From: Pogostemon cablin
Taxonomy: Eukaryota; Streptophyta; Magnoliopsida; Lamiales; Lamiaceae
Reading direction: 5' to 3'
Length of the DNA stretch: 64,000 nucleotides
Assembly: GCA_023678885.1 (NCBI GenBank)
Contig: CM043012.1
Location: 18,264,036-18,328,035, forward strand
Notes under the pieces: model-generated
Told to the model about the DNA's origin: nothing
Database searches by the model: none
What the model saw: only the letters and a program-made list of their open reading frames with translations
Program-made: the position numbers and the translations under genes
Part shown: one piece after another, positions 10,804 through 22,690 of the stretch
Position numbering within the stretch: the stretch's first letter is position 1
Layout: each line of letters opens with the position of its first letter

Positions 10804-13026
10804 GAGATTGCTTGAGTGTTTTGAATGTTTGCAGGAATGATAAAAGAAAGGTGTCATGGATTAAAGGAGGAATATAGACACAAATTCCACCAGTCTCTCC
10901 AGATATATATGACTCTCATTCGTCTGATCTTTAAGTTGATATGAAGGAAGCATATAAAGTAGAGATCAAGATAAAATGATCCTTGAGAATAAGAAGGGAG
11001 AGATACTTTGGATGGATAAAAAAATGGCAAAACAACACTTCAAAATGAAGATTTTCGTGTTGATGTAAGGTCTAAATATCTCTGAGTCTACAATTCGTTG
11101 AGCTCTTCGACATTAAACAAGAGCGCTTGGTGGGAGGTAACTCACTGTCTTACTGCTTTTATTTTATTTTGTTTGGTTTGGTTTTTGTATCTTATGCTAG
11201 GTGGATTATACTCAGGGTGCGTGCTTACACTTAAGGTAATAACATCGTTTTAAACTTAGATTCAACTCACGTTTTCATCTAAGTTTGGGATGGGGAGTGT
11301 GATGTTATTCCCTTGTTCCAACCGCACCTAGGTATGTTTACTATGCATCGTTTAGTGTCTGTGTGTTTGGAGGTCGATTTTTTTAGAATTTTTTAATTTT
11401 TTTTATCTTTCGAATTTTTTTGCGACCATCCAAGTGTCTTGTGTGTTTTCATTTATTTTTGTGTATCCCTTGGTGCTCTGTCATTGATTTTTATCTTTTC
11501 GATATTTTTCGATCCTTGATTTTCTGATGTCTCTATTATTCTTATTACTTATGAATCCTATTATGATGAGTTTTGTGTTGAGCTTTATGGATTGAGAAGA
11601 GTATTGGAGTGGCAAAGTGAGTTCTATCTGAGGCCTACGCCTGAACGAGTTGGACAACTCGAGGAACTTGCAAGATGTGAAGGAGATTGAAATCAGGTTA
11701 CTTCGTTCCTTATTCTAAATTTTTCTATGAGTTTTGAAAGGAGCATGAGTTTAAATTATATAACCTGAACTTCATGGGGATCTTTGAGCTTTTATCATGC
11801 CTTTGATAAGATGTTGATTATGATTAATAAGGGGAACGTGCTTTGATTCTTAGGTGCTTGAAGTTCTTGATGTACTTGTTATAATGTATACGTAGCCTTG
11901 AAGAGTGATCGTTCATTCCATGAAAAAGTCAAGTAAGATTTGAGCCTTTAAATCATGTTACATGGATGCAAGATATTTTTATTATTGAGCGTATCGTTCT
12001 TGTACTTGTATTCTAGAACTTGCCTTGAGTCTCTTTGAATATTCGAGAATAGTCTAGTGGATTATAGAAATGATATTAGGTCATCTTTGATTTTTAGCCC
12101 ATCTTTTCCCATATACTTTACATGAATTAATTAAATCCTTAGTTAGCCCATTGAGCCTTTTTAAATCCATTCTTTTGATAGCCAATAAAGTTTAATTGAA
12201 GAAAGTGGTGATTTGTGGGGTGAAAAGGATGATGAAGAAATGATCAAATGATAAAATTCCGGAAGTAGTGCTTAAGTCTAGTACTCCACGGAAACAAACA
12301 CCCTAGGGTAGTGCTTAAATCTAGTACTCTATGGAGGATGCGAGAGGTAGTGCCCGAAACAGGTACCTCGAGAAAATAAAAAAGGGTGAGGAAAGGAAAA
12401 TGATGGAGTTGAAAAGTGAAAGAGTTAAAAGAAGTAAAAAGGTTGTGCTTGAAGAAGAAGTGAAAGAGTTGAGGAGGAGTTGTGCTTGAATAAAAAGTGA
12501 TGAGGAAGAATAAAAGATCAAGAGGGAACGCGCGCTTGATTGATCCGAGTTTTGAGTCACTTATCCATATATTTCCTACCTTATCCAAAGAGTCTACGTT
12601 ACAACCAAATAAAAAGACCTTTTTTATTTATGATTTGTTAGCTATAAGTAAAAGGAGAGTTGAGACAATGGGCAAGCTTTTGGTTATGCAGGCACTTGAA
12701 TTGAATTTAAGAGCATATATATATAACCCAAACGTTGTACACTTTATACAGCATGAGCGTGAGAGTTACATTGTATATATCCTATGAGCATAGGTGGATT
12801 GAGCATTTGAATTGGTAAAGTAATTATCTTAACTTGCATGTTTTGAATGAATTGATGCTTTTGAACTAGAAGTTGTGTAAACCAAGTTAAGATTGATTAC
12901 ATCTTTTGAAGGCGTAGTTGATGTTTTGATCGTCCCCTTAAGACATGACTTTCCATCTCAAATTTCTTTCTCTTGATTTGTCGTTTCTTTATTTGAGGGC
13001 GAACAACACCTTAAGTTTGGGGGGTT
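10804..13026 (+). mobile_element. 3' untranslated body of the plus-strand Athila-type element
   Basis: Near 11118-11140 the sequence agcgcttggtgggaggtaac matches the block that follows the integrase C-terminus in Athila elements, so reverse transcriptase and integrase have been deleted between 10.8 and 11.1 kb. The following 1.9 kb has no lasting reading frame. It ends in a polypurine-tract-like aagtttggggggtt just before the LTR. Confidence 0.6.
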
Positions 13027-14659
13027 TGATGAGAGTGGAAATTCATGTACTTTTAGGTCTGATTTGTTACCTCTTTAATGTATTTTTATGTGATACATGT
13101 ACGAAAAGGTAACGCTCTTGTTGTTATCGATAAAAAGGTGCTCGAGAGGTATTTTATCATGTTTTCACAGGAAAAGAGGGGATTATATGATAAGAATTGA
13201 ATTGGAGTAAAAAGAAGTCGAAAGAAGAAGTTGCACGGTTGGAACCAAGAGTAGTAACACGATGTCGAGTGCGAGCTGTTCAAAGCACGTTGGCTGTCAT
13301 GTGAGGAGAGCTTGAGTCGAGTCCACGTACACGTTGCCGAGCTTAGGTCGTGCGCTGAAGCATGCTGCCGATTATGGTGAAGACGAGCACATGCCCACTT
13401 CCGAGTAAACTGTCGAGTGGAGGCCGAATGACCTGTCGTGTGATGAAACACATTTTTGGGTGCAATTTCGCAATGGGACCCTCGCATTGGCCGTGTGAGA
13501 AGCCGTGTGAGGCACTGGGTGAAGCACTCATGTCGTGTGAGGCACCGAGTGAGGGCGCACAATGCCCTGTGGCCCAATTCTTACACACCTTTTGTCATAT
13601 GTTGGCCCAGCCCATTACGTAGAGTATAAAAAAAATCTGAGAGGGGCCACACACGACTCTTCACAGATACAGTGCCCTAATTCCCTCATTACTCGCCACC
13701 TTCCATCCATCCACCGGAGAGAGGATCGGAGTTTCTACTTGGATCGAAGAGGAGATTCTGATGGAAATCGTGATTGAAGAATTGGAGTCCTTCACAAGGG
13801 TTCTTTATTTTTTAGTTATTATTCTCTTTTATTTTATAACAATGGTTGAGGTTTATTACATGTTTGTGATTTACCCTCGTAAATCCATAGGCTAAGTTTC
13901 TTTATTCGTAATGTTAGGGCTTTAGACATTTCTGATTATGTGATTTTATTATCATATACTTGGATTTATTATATTGCAGATTGTTTATTTTCTAATTAAA
14001 AAAGATATTTTTGAGACTTCATATTATTGTATTTTGAGTTTTGATTACTTTAGTTATTCATGATGGTATCTCTGATTGATAGTTAATATGATTCTCTTTC
14101 TCTGCATGATAATTATTGTTTCCTTTGGTAGTCTTAGGGGATTGGATAAAATTCCTAAGACAGTTAGATAATCAATTTGGAATACTAATTACTTGGGAAA
14201 ACCTCATTATTAGGTAATTGGTAAGGAGACAAAAGGGGTTAATTATTTAGTACCTATAAAGGGAAGTCTAGTGCTCAAACATTTTAATAGAATTTAGCAT
14301 GAAATACCTATAAAGGGAGTGAGAGTTAATTCCTTATCAATCCAAGGATTAACAGTCCATTATAAGTGTTAGATCCAACTCGATAAAGGTGATTTAACTA
14401 GGCTAGTGATCCTCTTATAAACATCTGTAGGTAATTAATTTGGGTCTAGATTAATCAGTCACATAGTAAAGCTATTTGCCTTAGCATTACAAATTCTCTA
14501 TCCTTGAAATCTTAAATTGTTTCTCTTGCGTGATTCATTTTATTTTATAATTTGTCTTGCAATTGAATTATCATATATATAATTACTTATTAAATTTATA
14601 ACTATCCTGTGAGTTCGATAATTTAACTTGGTCACACGCGTTATAATTGATTCATTACA
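13027..14659 (+). mobile_element. 3' LTR of the plus-strand Athila-type element
   Basis: It starts TGATGAGAGTGG directly after the polypurine tract and ends near TTCATTACA after an Athila-like cctgtgagttcgataattta block. It has a GC-rich U3 zone (about 13300-13570) rich in cgagtg/gtgtgag words. The open frames at 13086-13622 are translations of this LTR, not genes. A related GC-rich zone at 9560-9790 probably is a remnant of the matching 5' LTR. I found no target-site duplication. Confidence 0.65.
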
Positions 14660-15717
14660 CTTGAGGTGAAAGAAAATATCGATCATGCAGCTGTAGCAAA
14701 ACCCAAAAGACAGCTTTTGCTGAAATCTTGAAATCATAAAACTTTTTTTGTAGGTGAGTGGTGGCATCAGTGAAATCAACAGGTGACGGGTTTGTTAGTG
14801 ATGCGAACCAGATTTGCGGTTGGGAACTCGCGGCAACAGACGACGAATTGGCAGCGGGATATCAATCCTTCGTCGCCACCAACATAAATAGCAAGCGAAT
14901 TGCTCATTGCTCAGACAAATTTATTATCCTAGCATACATGTGATCTTCACATCGTCGTTCAATTCATCGAAGCCTTCATTGCAAGTATCATGATTCGTTA
15001 GTGTGCGATGAGCCACATCAACACGTCATGTATATGACCGGAGGTTTCGTCTCTGGGCATGGCAGAGGTGAGTAAGTCAGAAGATCCACCGAGTGATCGA
15101 GGAGCTCCAAGCAGTCGTCATATGCAGGCCTGAGGTAATTTAAAATTGGGTATACTTTATGCCTAAATTCAATTTAAACATTGTAGGTTAAGCAATTGAA
15201 ATTGGAATCGATCGATTAGAACGAACATGACATGAGGATCCATGTCGAAATTCCTGATTTTGGAGATAGAATGCAACGATCGGCTGACTTTCTAGAGAGT
15301 CATATCAACATCCATCGACTGAAATCGCCGCCAGGAGAATATCCGTCGGAACTTCGATACTGTCGGAATACTATGCGCCAGAAACTTTAATGAATGATGT
15401 GGACATAATTGTAGAATAAAAGATGCTGGAGTGAGATTTATTCCACAACAAAGGATAATTTTGAAAAATCATTGTGGACTTTTGTACCTATTTACTTTTC
15501 TTTTTTTAATGTGTATATGAGTAATTAAGCTATTAAAGTGTGTATCTTTTAGTAATAAATTCTTTAAATCATTTTCACCTAACACACCTAACACACTTTA
15601 TACTTTATTTATTAATTAAAATACCACAATATTCTTTAAAAATCAATAAAATGGGTCAAATTTCTTTATATTTTATTTACGTCTCTATAGTGCCGATAAA
15701 ATTAAGTGCAGTGCAGA
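14660..15717. other. no gene recognised
   Basis: A moderately GC-rich stretch (14760-15120) has a 61-codon plus-strand frame without family features, then AT-rich DNA. It may be part of a degraded element or a 5' leader; I cannot assign it. Confidence 0.35.

Positions 15718-15764
<47 letters not shown>
15718..15764. repeat. (ATT)n microsatellite
   Basis: An uninterrupted ATT tract. It serves as the insertion site of the adjacent hAT-like element. Confidence 0.97.
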
Positions 15765-15766
<2 letters not shown>

Positions 15767-16161
15767 GAGCTATTAAAATAAACAAGCCGCTCGCTAGCTC
15801 GACTCGATAAAATTCGAGCTCGACTCGACTCCTGACTACTCGAGCTAGAGCTCGAGCTCGTTTAAATACTCGTTACGTTATCGAGTGGAGCTCAACTCGA
15901 CTCGATAAGAATAAATATTATATAATGATAATTATATATATTAATATAATAATTATTAAATATACTAATTAAAATTCAGGTCGATTAGGGTTAAAAGCTC
16001 ATTAAGGCTTGAAAGCTCGACTTGTTTTGCTTAATGAGTCGAGTCGAGCTCGGTTGAGTAATTTTCGAGTCGAGCTCGAGCTCGCTTGTAGGCTCGTTAT
16101 CAAATCGAGTTGAGCTCGAGTATGCACTACTCGAGCTCACTCGGCTCGTTTAACCACTCTA
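15765..16161. mobile_element. hAT-type MITE with CTCGAG-rich inverted arms
   Basis: 397 bp. The left end is TAGAGCTATTAAAATAAAC and the right end, read inward on the other strand, is TAGAGTGGTTAAACGAGCCG. Both arms are packed with gagctcgagctcg words in inverted orientation. The eight bases before it (15757-15764, attattat) equal the eight after it (16162-16169), the target-duplication length of hAT transposons. Because it sits in an ATT tract, that match is weaker evidence than usual. No transposase. Confidence 0.8.
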
Positions 16162-16168
16162 ATTATTA

Positions 16169-16662
16169 TACTACATCTTCCATCAATAAGGTAATTTTTT
16201 ATGTGGATTAAGAAATATTATTATTTTACATAAAGTGAATAGTTGGATTTCTTTTTATCTGTAAATAATTTCTTTTTATTCGAATAAAAATGAGTGAGGT
16301 AAGTGAGTTACCTACACTCGAAATATAATACAACTTAAAAAACAATGTGATCATCAATGTAAGTACCAAGACGCATAAATTAAATAGTTGTATTAATGGC
16401 GAGTGATGGATCATGTGTGGGTTCATTTTACAAAACAAAGAAAATTCAGTTCATCTTTAATATATCAATTTTACTATTTTGAGTCGTCCACTCTTAATGT
16501 ATCAATTTCTTTTTTTAGACATATAAGACTCACACACATTACTGATACAATTAAAATATGAGACTCACACTCCCAGCTAATACAATTACACACTTCACAT
16601 AAAATAATAATACTTGTTAATCCATATGTAAAAAAAAATAAATACATTGACGGAAGGAGTAC
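16169..16662. mobile_element. Stowaway-like MITE, long imperfect inverted repeats
   Basis: The left end TACTACATCTTCCATCAATA and right end tgacggaaggagta are inverted relatives. Both arms contain the atggattaa..tattattatttta block that recurs in elements at 16966 and 19078. Confidence 0.6.
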
Positions 16663-16965
16663 ATTTTGAGAGGACAATTAAAATGCAGAATGAATCCGCC
16701 GTGATTGAAGTGTTTGTTGATCATGTGTTGGAATCTAAAGCGGAATCAAAGAACTAATTCTGTCGTGCAATAGATCCAACAAACCGGTGATGTCTTTTCA
16801 ATCATGTAAGTCGTTAATCTAATGCTATTATAATCTCATTAATTAAACACTTTATTTAATTTATGATTCACATATTTACATGAGAAACATGCCGTTTTAT
16901 ATCTACTCGAATTAATGCTGCAACCGGAATTATCATAGAGGGTTGATTAATATGATTAATATTAG

Positions 16966-17175
16966 TACTTCTTCCGTCTATCAATAATGTTTCCATTTAT
17001 TTTTTACATGTGGATTAAAGAGTGTTATTATTTTATATAAAGTGGATAGTTGTATTAATGGTAAATGATTGGTATGTGCGGGGCCCTTTTACTAAAAGGG
17101 GAAAACGGATATCCACCTTTAAAATTGACGATCAAAATGGCAAAATGCATACTTTATCAGCGGACAGAGGGAGTA
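16966..17175. mobile_element. Stowaway-like MITE
   Basis: 210 bp. Left end TACTTCTTCCGTCTATCA; right end cggacagagggagta. These inverted ends are typical of the plant CTCCCTCCGTCC family with TA insertion. Confidence 0.75.
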
Positions 17176-17357
17176 TAATGTAAAATTAATATATATTATA
17201 TGAGAGATTAATTTCTCTTATGTACAAAAAATAATATTATTTTTATCGAAAAATTCTTTCGAGTAGAATTATCTCATATGTTAAAAAGAGTAATACTCTA
17301 TATTTTAAAGAACAATCCTTCTTAAAAGGATGCATCATAAACAATCCGGGAGAAAAG

Positions 17358-18436
17358 TGACACGACCCACCTTACATAACTTATAATTCAAATACTAATT
17401 AACATAAATATCATCATTATAAAATTGTATATATTTTTTCTCACATAATATACTCATAATTGAAATCATAGTCTAACATACGTCACCAATTTCTGGCACA
17501 CATCAATCCACACAAACTTGAAACAATACTTATTATATTACGTAACAAAACATTAGTAGAAATAAAATAACCCACGGCCTAGCCCAATAGGTCGTCATCT
17601 ATGTACATCCGCTCAAAACCCTGAAGAAGCTCCACAGATTGCACAAAACACCACATAATTCAATCATCAGCAGACTCACCTACAATGCATAAACTAGTGA
17701 GACAAAAATCTCAGCAAGTAGAAATCATACATGCCGGTGCATGAAAATGCATTTAGTTTTCTATCGCTTATTTCATAGTTTTCCTATGATATTATTTCAA
17801 ATCAAATAGATCCGCAACTTGTATCACAAGTTTATCACAAAAACTAGTCACAAATAATTCATAACATAATTATCACATATTGATCACAAATAATTCACAC
17901 ACAATATGTTTATGCATCATAGTTGGACTTCTACTTACCTCAAATCACATAAGTTCACAACTTGTTTCCCAATTTAATCATAAATAATTCACAAAATATT
18001 ATTCACCAAATAATCACAAATAATTCACACACAACATGTTTATGCATTGTAGTTGGATATCTACTTACCTCAAATCACAATAAGTTCACAACTTGTTTCC
18101 CAATTTAATCATAAATAATTCACAAAATATTATTCACCAAATAATCACAAATAATTCACACACAACATGTTTATGCATTGTAGTTGGGTCTCTACTTACC
18201 TGGACTTCAATAGTAATAACACCACAGACCTCGCGAAGAATTGTAAGTACCTAAACTCCGTTCCGACACGCACGTACCTCTTTTCCCTTTCTCTCTTCCT
18301 CTCTTTCTCTCTCTTCTTCAATCTTTCTCTTTTTTTTAAATGGTGGCTGCTCGGCGAATTACCCTAGATGGGTTAATCAATCCCCACCTTCCAAATATAT
18401 ATATAGAAAGAGGTTCATGCCGGTGATAAGTCGGCA
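17358..18436. mobile_element. possible solo LTR of a chromovirus-type gypsy element
   Basis: It runs from TGACACGACCC to ...GTCGGCA, about 1.08 kb. On the minus strand there is a TATA box (CTATATATATATTT near 18400), then a GA-rich leader and then several GGTAAGTA donor-like words, which favours minus-strand transcription. No flanking target duplication was found and no second copy is present. The call rests on layout alone. Confidence 0.4.
17883..18195. repeat. tandem repeat, unit about 130 bp, about 2.4 copies
   Basis: The word tatgcat with its neighbours recurs at 17911, 18041 and 18172. The units are nearly identical, including caatttaatcataaataatt and attcaccaaataatcac. Confidence 0.9.
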
Positions 18437-18586
18437 CTTCTAATAAATATATATTTATTTAAATGTTATGCATGCTTTTATTATTCTTAAGAGTTAAGTT
18501 TGCTAATTTTGAATGAATAAATTGGGTAATGAACCATACGTGTGCTCCTATCAACCAAGTAATTCATATCTTGGAAAATTAACCAC

Positions 18587-18587
<1 letters not shown>

Positions 18588-18655
<68 letters not shown>
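18588..18655. repeat. (ATT)n microsatellite
   Basis: Uninterrupted ATT tract of about 22 units. Confidence 0.97.
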
Positions 18656-18656
<1 letters not shown>

Positions 18657-19077
18657 AACCCATTACAAATATATGTGCAATACGTAATAACTACGATATG
18701 ATATATTTATAGATTAATACACATACGTGTACATTTTCTTACCACTATTATTATTACGAGAACACGTGTACTACTTAATAATTAAGAAATAGTGTATACA
18801 CATAAGACAATTCAATTATTTATTCAAATTAATGCACGTAAATATTTATGCACATATATATTCACATATTGTCATTATTATTATCACAGACGTGCCAAAT
18901 AAAAATATAAAAATTAATAAAAAGTAGAAACAATAGTCACATTATTATCACATAATTGTCACATAACACAAATTAAATTATATTGGCATATTAGTAGTGA
19001 GAAACTCAGGTATCACAAAAAGTATCTGTTTAACTCCATTTGAATCTGTTAATACAAGATTGCAAATATTTGTGTAA

Positions 19078-19303
19078 TACTGCATTCGTCCATCGATAAG
19101 GTATTTGTTTGATTTTTACACGTAGATTAAGGAGTATTATTATTTTATATGAGTATTATTATTTTATATAAAGTGGATAATTATATTAGTGGTGAGCGGT
19201 GAGCAATTATGTGGGGCATTTTGCTAAAAAACGAATATGGATACCATTAAAATGGACAATCAAAATATCAAAATGGATATCTTATCAGCGGACAGAGAGA
19301 GTA
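19078..19303. mobile_element. Stowaway-like MITE
   Basis: Left end TACTGCATTCGTCCATCGAT; right end cagcggacagagagagta. It belongs to the same family as 16966-17175, with the same internal atataaagtggataattata block. Confidence 0.75.
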
Positions 19304-19767
19304 ATTTTTTACAGAAAGACTTTCATGTAGGGGTGTTCACGGTGCGGTTTTGTGATTATTTCGACAAAATTTAAATTGCATTGTTATAAGTTGTTAGCTT
19401 TGACAACTAATTTTAAATTGCGGTTTGTTGAGTAAAAAATATTATGCTATTTTAGGCCATTTTTTTAATGATATGGGCGGTTTGACAGTTTTAAAATTAA
19501 CATACTTAGCCTAACAAATTAACAATAAAAAACATACGGATATATATATAAAAAAAAATATGTGTAAATGCTTAATTTAAAGAGTTTCTTAACTTTTAGA
19601 AATAAAATATTGTAACACTTATCAAATTACGTAATAAAATCTTAAAGATATAAAACCGTCATTCAAACTTTATAAACAACTCAAATAATATAATATTCTT
19701 AATATAATTATTAATTTCAATCTACATTTATTTAATAAATTTCAATTGTTAACACATGGTTAGAAAA

Positions 19768-20097
19768 TTGAGGAAATTGCCAATTACTATAAGAAAGCAA
19801 TTTATAGAAGGCATGTCCAAAAGTGAACCACAAATTTCAATTGTTGTCACATGGTTAGAAAATTGAGGAAATTAACTATAAGAAAGCAATTTATAGAAAG
19901 CATGTCCAAAAGTGAACCACAAAAAGGAGAATTTGAGGAAATTGCCAATTACTATAAGAAAGCAATTTATAGAAGGCATGTCCAAAAGTGAACCACAAAT
20001 TTCAATTGTTGTCACATGGTTAGAAAATTGAGGAAATTAACTATAAGAAAGCAATTTATAGAAAGCATGTCCAAAAGTGAACCACAAAAAGGAGAAT
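19768..20097. repeat. perfect 165-bp tandem duplication
   Basis: 19768-19932 and 19933-20097 appear identical base for base. Each unit itself contains two related 80-bp halves sharing actataagaaagcaatttat and catgtccaaaagtgaaccac. Confidence 0.95.
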
Positions 20098-20149
20098 TTT
20101 TCATTACTGAATGTAGTTTTTTTTTCTTATATTTAAATTAATTTACTTA

Positions 20150-20154
<5 letters not shown>

Positions 20155-20215
<61 letters not shown>
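20155..20215. repeat. (AT)n microsatellite
   Basis: Uninterrupted AT tract of about 30 units. Confidence 0.97.
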
Positions 20216-20219
<4 letters not shown>

Positions 20220-20450
20220 TAATTGGGTAGGTTTCGAGTGAAATCGTCTCACGGATCCTCTTATATTGACACCTCATTAATTGGAATGTTAATAATATGA
20301 ATTGTTGATATCACTTCCCTTTAATTATGAATCACTTTTAATTAAAAATGCTATCACTTTTTATTATTCCAATAAATTATTCGTGAAATATATTTTCTTA
20401 AATAGTTACCAATTTTTATTAAAGATAATATAACCTTTCTTTTAAAATAC

Positions 20451-20640
20451 TACTCCCTCCGTCCCGTTTCAATGTTTATGTTTGTTTTTTGCACATTGAT
20501 GAAGGAGTATAATATTTTAATAGACAGTGGGTGGAAATATATAATTTTTAATGTAAAGTGGGTATGTGTATTAGTGTTGGATGATATATTAATTGTTTTG
20601 GGTGGGTCCCATAAATGAATAATAAGTTTTAAATTATTAC
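20451..20640. mobile_element. Stowaway-like MITE, left arm
   Basis: Starts TACTCCCTCCGTCCCGTTTC. The arm is an inverted relative of 21496-21688 over about 150 bp, including the agtgggtggaaa block. No right end of its own is visible, so it may be half of a larger element. Confidence 0.65.
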
Positions 20641-20873
20641 ATTTTCAAATAACAAAAAGTATAAATTAAGTAATAAAAACTGTAGAAAAATTTATATACA
20701 TACAATGCCTAATTAATTTATCTTTTATAATTAATTTTTAAAATTTTAAATTTAATATCAACCAAACAAGCTTTAAATTTATTTAGGCTCAATTAATTTA
20801 ACTCTATAACTAATTATTCAATTTTTTTAATTTCATAACAACCAAACAAGGCCCTTTAAAATTATATATTTTG

Positions 20874-21400
20874 GTTAATGGATGATCCGTCTCACATAAG
20901 GGGATCCGTGAGACAGCCTCACCCTAGTCTTTGCCTAAATAATTTTGTTATATTATTTTTATTTCTTTTAATTTATACAAATACTATTTTTTTAAAGAAA
21001 ATTAATGTATGTATTAATTTAGTTATAATTTTTCCTCTTAATAAAAAATATTACTCTTTAACGATTAATTTTAAAAAAATAAAGTTCACACTTAAACTTA
21101 TTATTTGATGAATAGTAAAAGCATTATTCGAGATATACATACATATTATTTTTCAAAATATAATTTAAAAAAATAGGCAAAAACTATGTGCCTGAGGGCA
21201 GAAGAGACCAACTCTAAAAAATATTTTATTTTATTTCACGTGTAAAATTAATTTGGTATTATTCAAAATTATTTCTAAAATTAATCTTTCATAATTAAAA
21301 AAATATTTAATTACTAAGGTTTATTAAAATATATTAATTCATAGTTAAGTTATGTCTTATTAAAGATGATCCTAATTCGTGAGACGGATTATCCATTAAC
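20874..21400. mobile_element. MITE with GTTAATGGATGATCCGTCTC ends
   Basis: 527 bp with 22-bp terminal inverted repeats: GTTAATGGATGATCCGTCTC at the left and the reverse complement, with one mismatch, at the right (ending ccattaac). It is AT-rich inside and lies between two inverted Stowaway-like arms. Confidence 0.8.
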
Positions 21401-21495
21401 TCAATTCAATATATTTTAAATTAAAAGAAAAAAGGGGTCTGTTTGGCTATATTAATAGGAAGTTTTTTTACAATGTTTACGTTTATATTTTGTGC

Positions 21496-21688
21496 GTCTC
21501 ATTTCAATGTTTACGTTTTATTTTTTAGGAATATGGAACTCACCTAAAATAATTAATATGTGTGTAGATACACGTACCCACTTCATATTAAATATTATAT
21601 TTTTCCACCCACTATCTATTAAAATATAATACTTTTTAATTAACGTGCAAAAAGCAAACGTAAACATTGAAACGGGACGGAGGGAGTA
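21496..21688. mobile_element. Stowaway-like MITE
   Basis: It has the inner ends gtctcatttcaatgtttacg and cgtaaacattgaaacgggac, followed by ggagggagta. About 190 bp, same family as the arm at 20451. Confidence 0.75.
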
Positions 21689-21699
21689 TATATTAGGAA

Positions 21700-22690
21700 G
21701 TTTTAATTATCATACTGTGCGCGCCCGGGTACACGGGAGTACTTTCCATGAGCCTTTAAAATTTTGAGTTAAATTATATACACTTTAGTATAAAGATGTG
21801 TACCTTTTATTTTATGAAGAAAATAAAAAAATATTAATGAAAACTGTATACTCTTTAGAACAAAATGATGTATCCTTATTAATTAAAATGTACAATTAAC
21901 AAAATAATGTATCATTATCCATAATACTAAATTCTAAAGGCGTATGGCGTGCCTTTCATTAAAATTTGAAAAAAGATTTTGTTCGTCAGGATAAATAAAT
22001 TATGTGTATAGAACGAATGAATAAAGAGTATTATTTATAGGTGGAGAGGTGGTAAATTTTAATTAATAATTAAAATAATTGATATTTTTAATTTTAATTA
22101 AAAATTAAAATAATTAATTAATTCTGGTGACTACACTTCATCAAAATTAAACTCTCCTTTAGTATATTAAAGATGAATTTTTCATAATTAAAATTCATAT
22201 AAACTTATATGCCACATAACACATAAAATAAAAAAACTCCCTGTGAAACACTAATGAAAATGCATTCGAATCTACAACTAAAGGCAATCAACATACAAAT
22301 TGACTATCCACCTAGTGATCTCAATACAAAAATACAACGCTGCGAACATTCTATTAAAATTACCTAATTAACCCTAAAATTCAAGAAAATAAATAGAAAA
22401 TAGAAAATAAAAATATTTATATAAATATATAAAATTTTACTTAAATAATTAGTAATTAGAAAATTTATTAATTTTATAATTAATATTTTAAATTTATATG
22501 GAGTCTTAATATTTAATTTATCATAATTATTTTTTTTTGAATATTCCTAAAATTTATCATAATTTATTGGGCAGATTTACTATATTTACTATTGAGTGGG
22601 CGCTTTCGCATTTTGACTTATGAGAGTGGTTATTTATACTCATGCCCCATGTACCAGAAAAAAAAATATAAAGAATGAAGAATGAGAGAG
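21700..22690. other. AT-rich repeats, no gene
   Basis: 21720-21960 contains actttagtataaagatgtgta-type sequence related in reverse orientation to 48900-49140, so it is another dispersed repeat. The rest is simple AT-rich DNA. Confidence 0.45.

Noticed and set aside
13086..13577. 163-codon minus-strand ORF
   Set aside because: It lies inside the 3' LTR of the Athila-type element and has Cys/His-rich but non-conserved text; a chance frame in GC-rich U3.
14758..14943. 61-codon ORF in a GC-richer patch
   Set aside because: Too short and without homology cues; no neighbouring exon in phase could be found.
15540..15767. ORF ending in a long Tyr run
   Set aside because: The Tyr run is the ATT microsatellite read in one frame; the same applies to the frame at 18513-18701.
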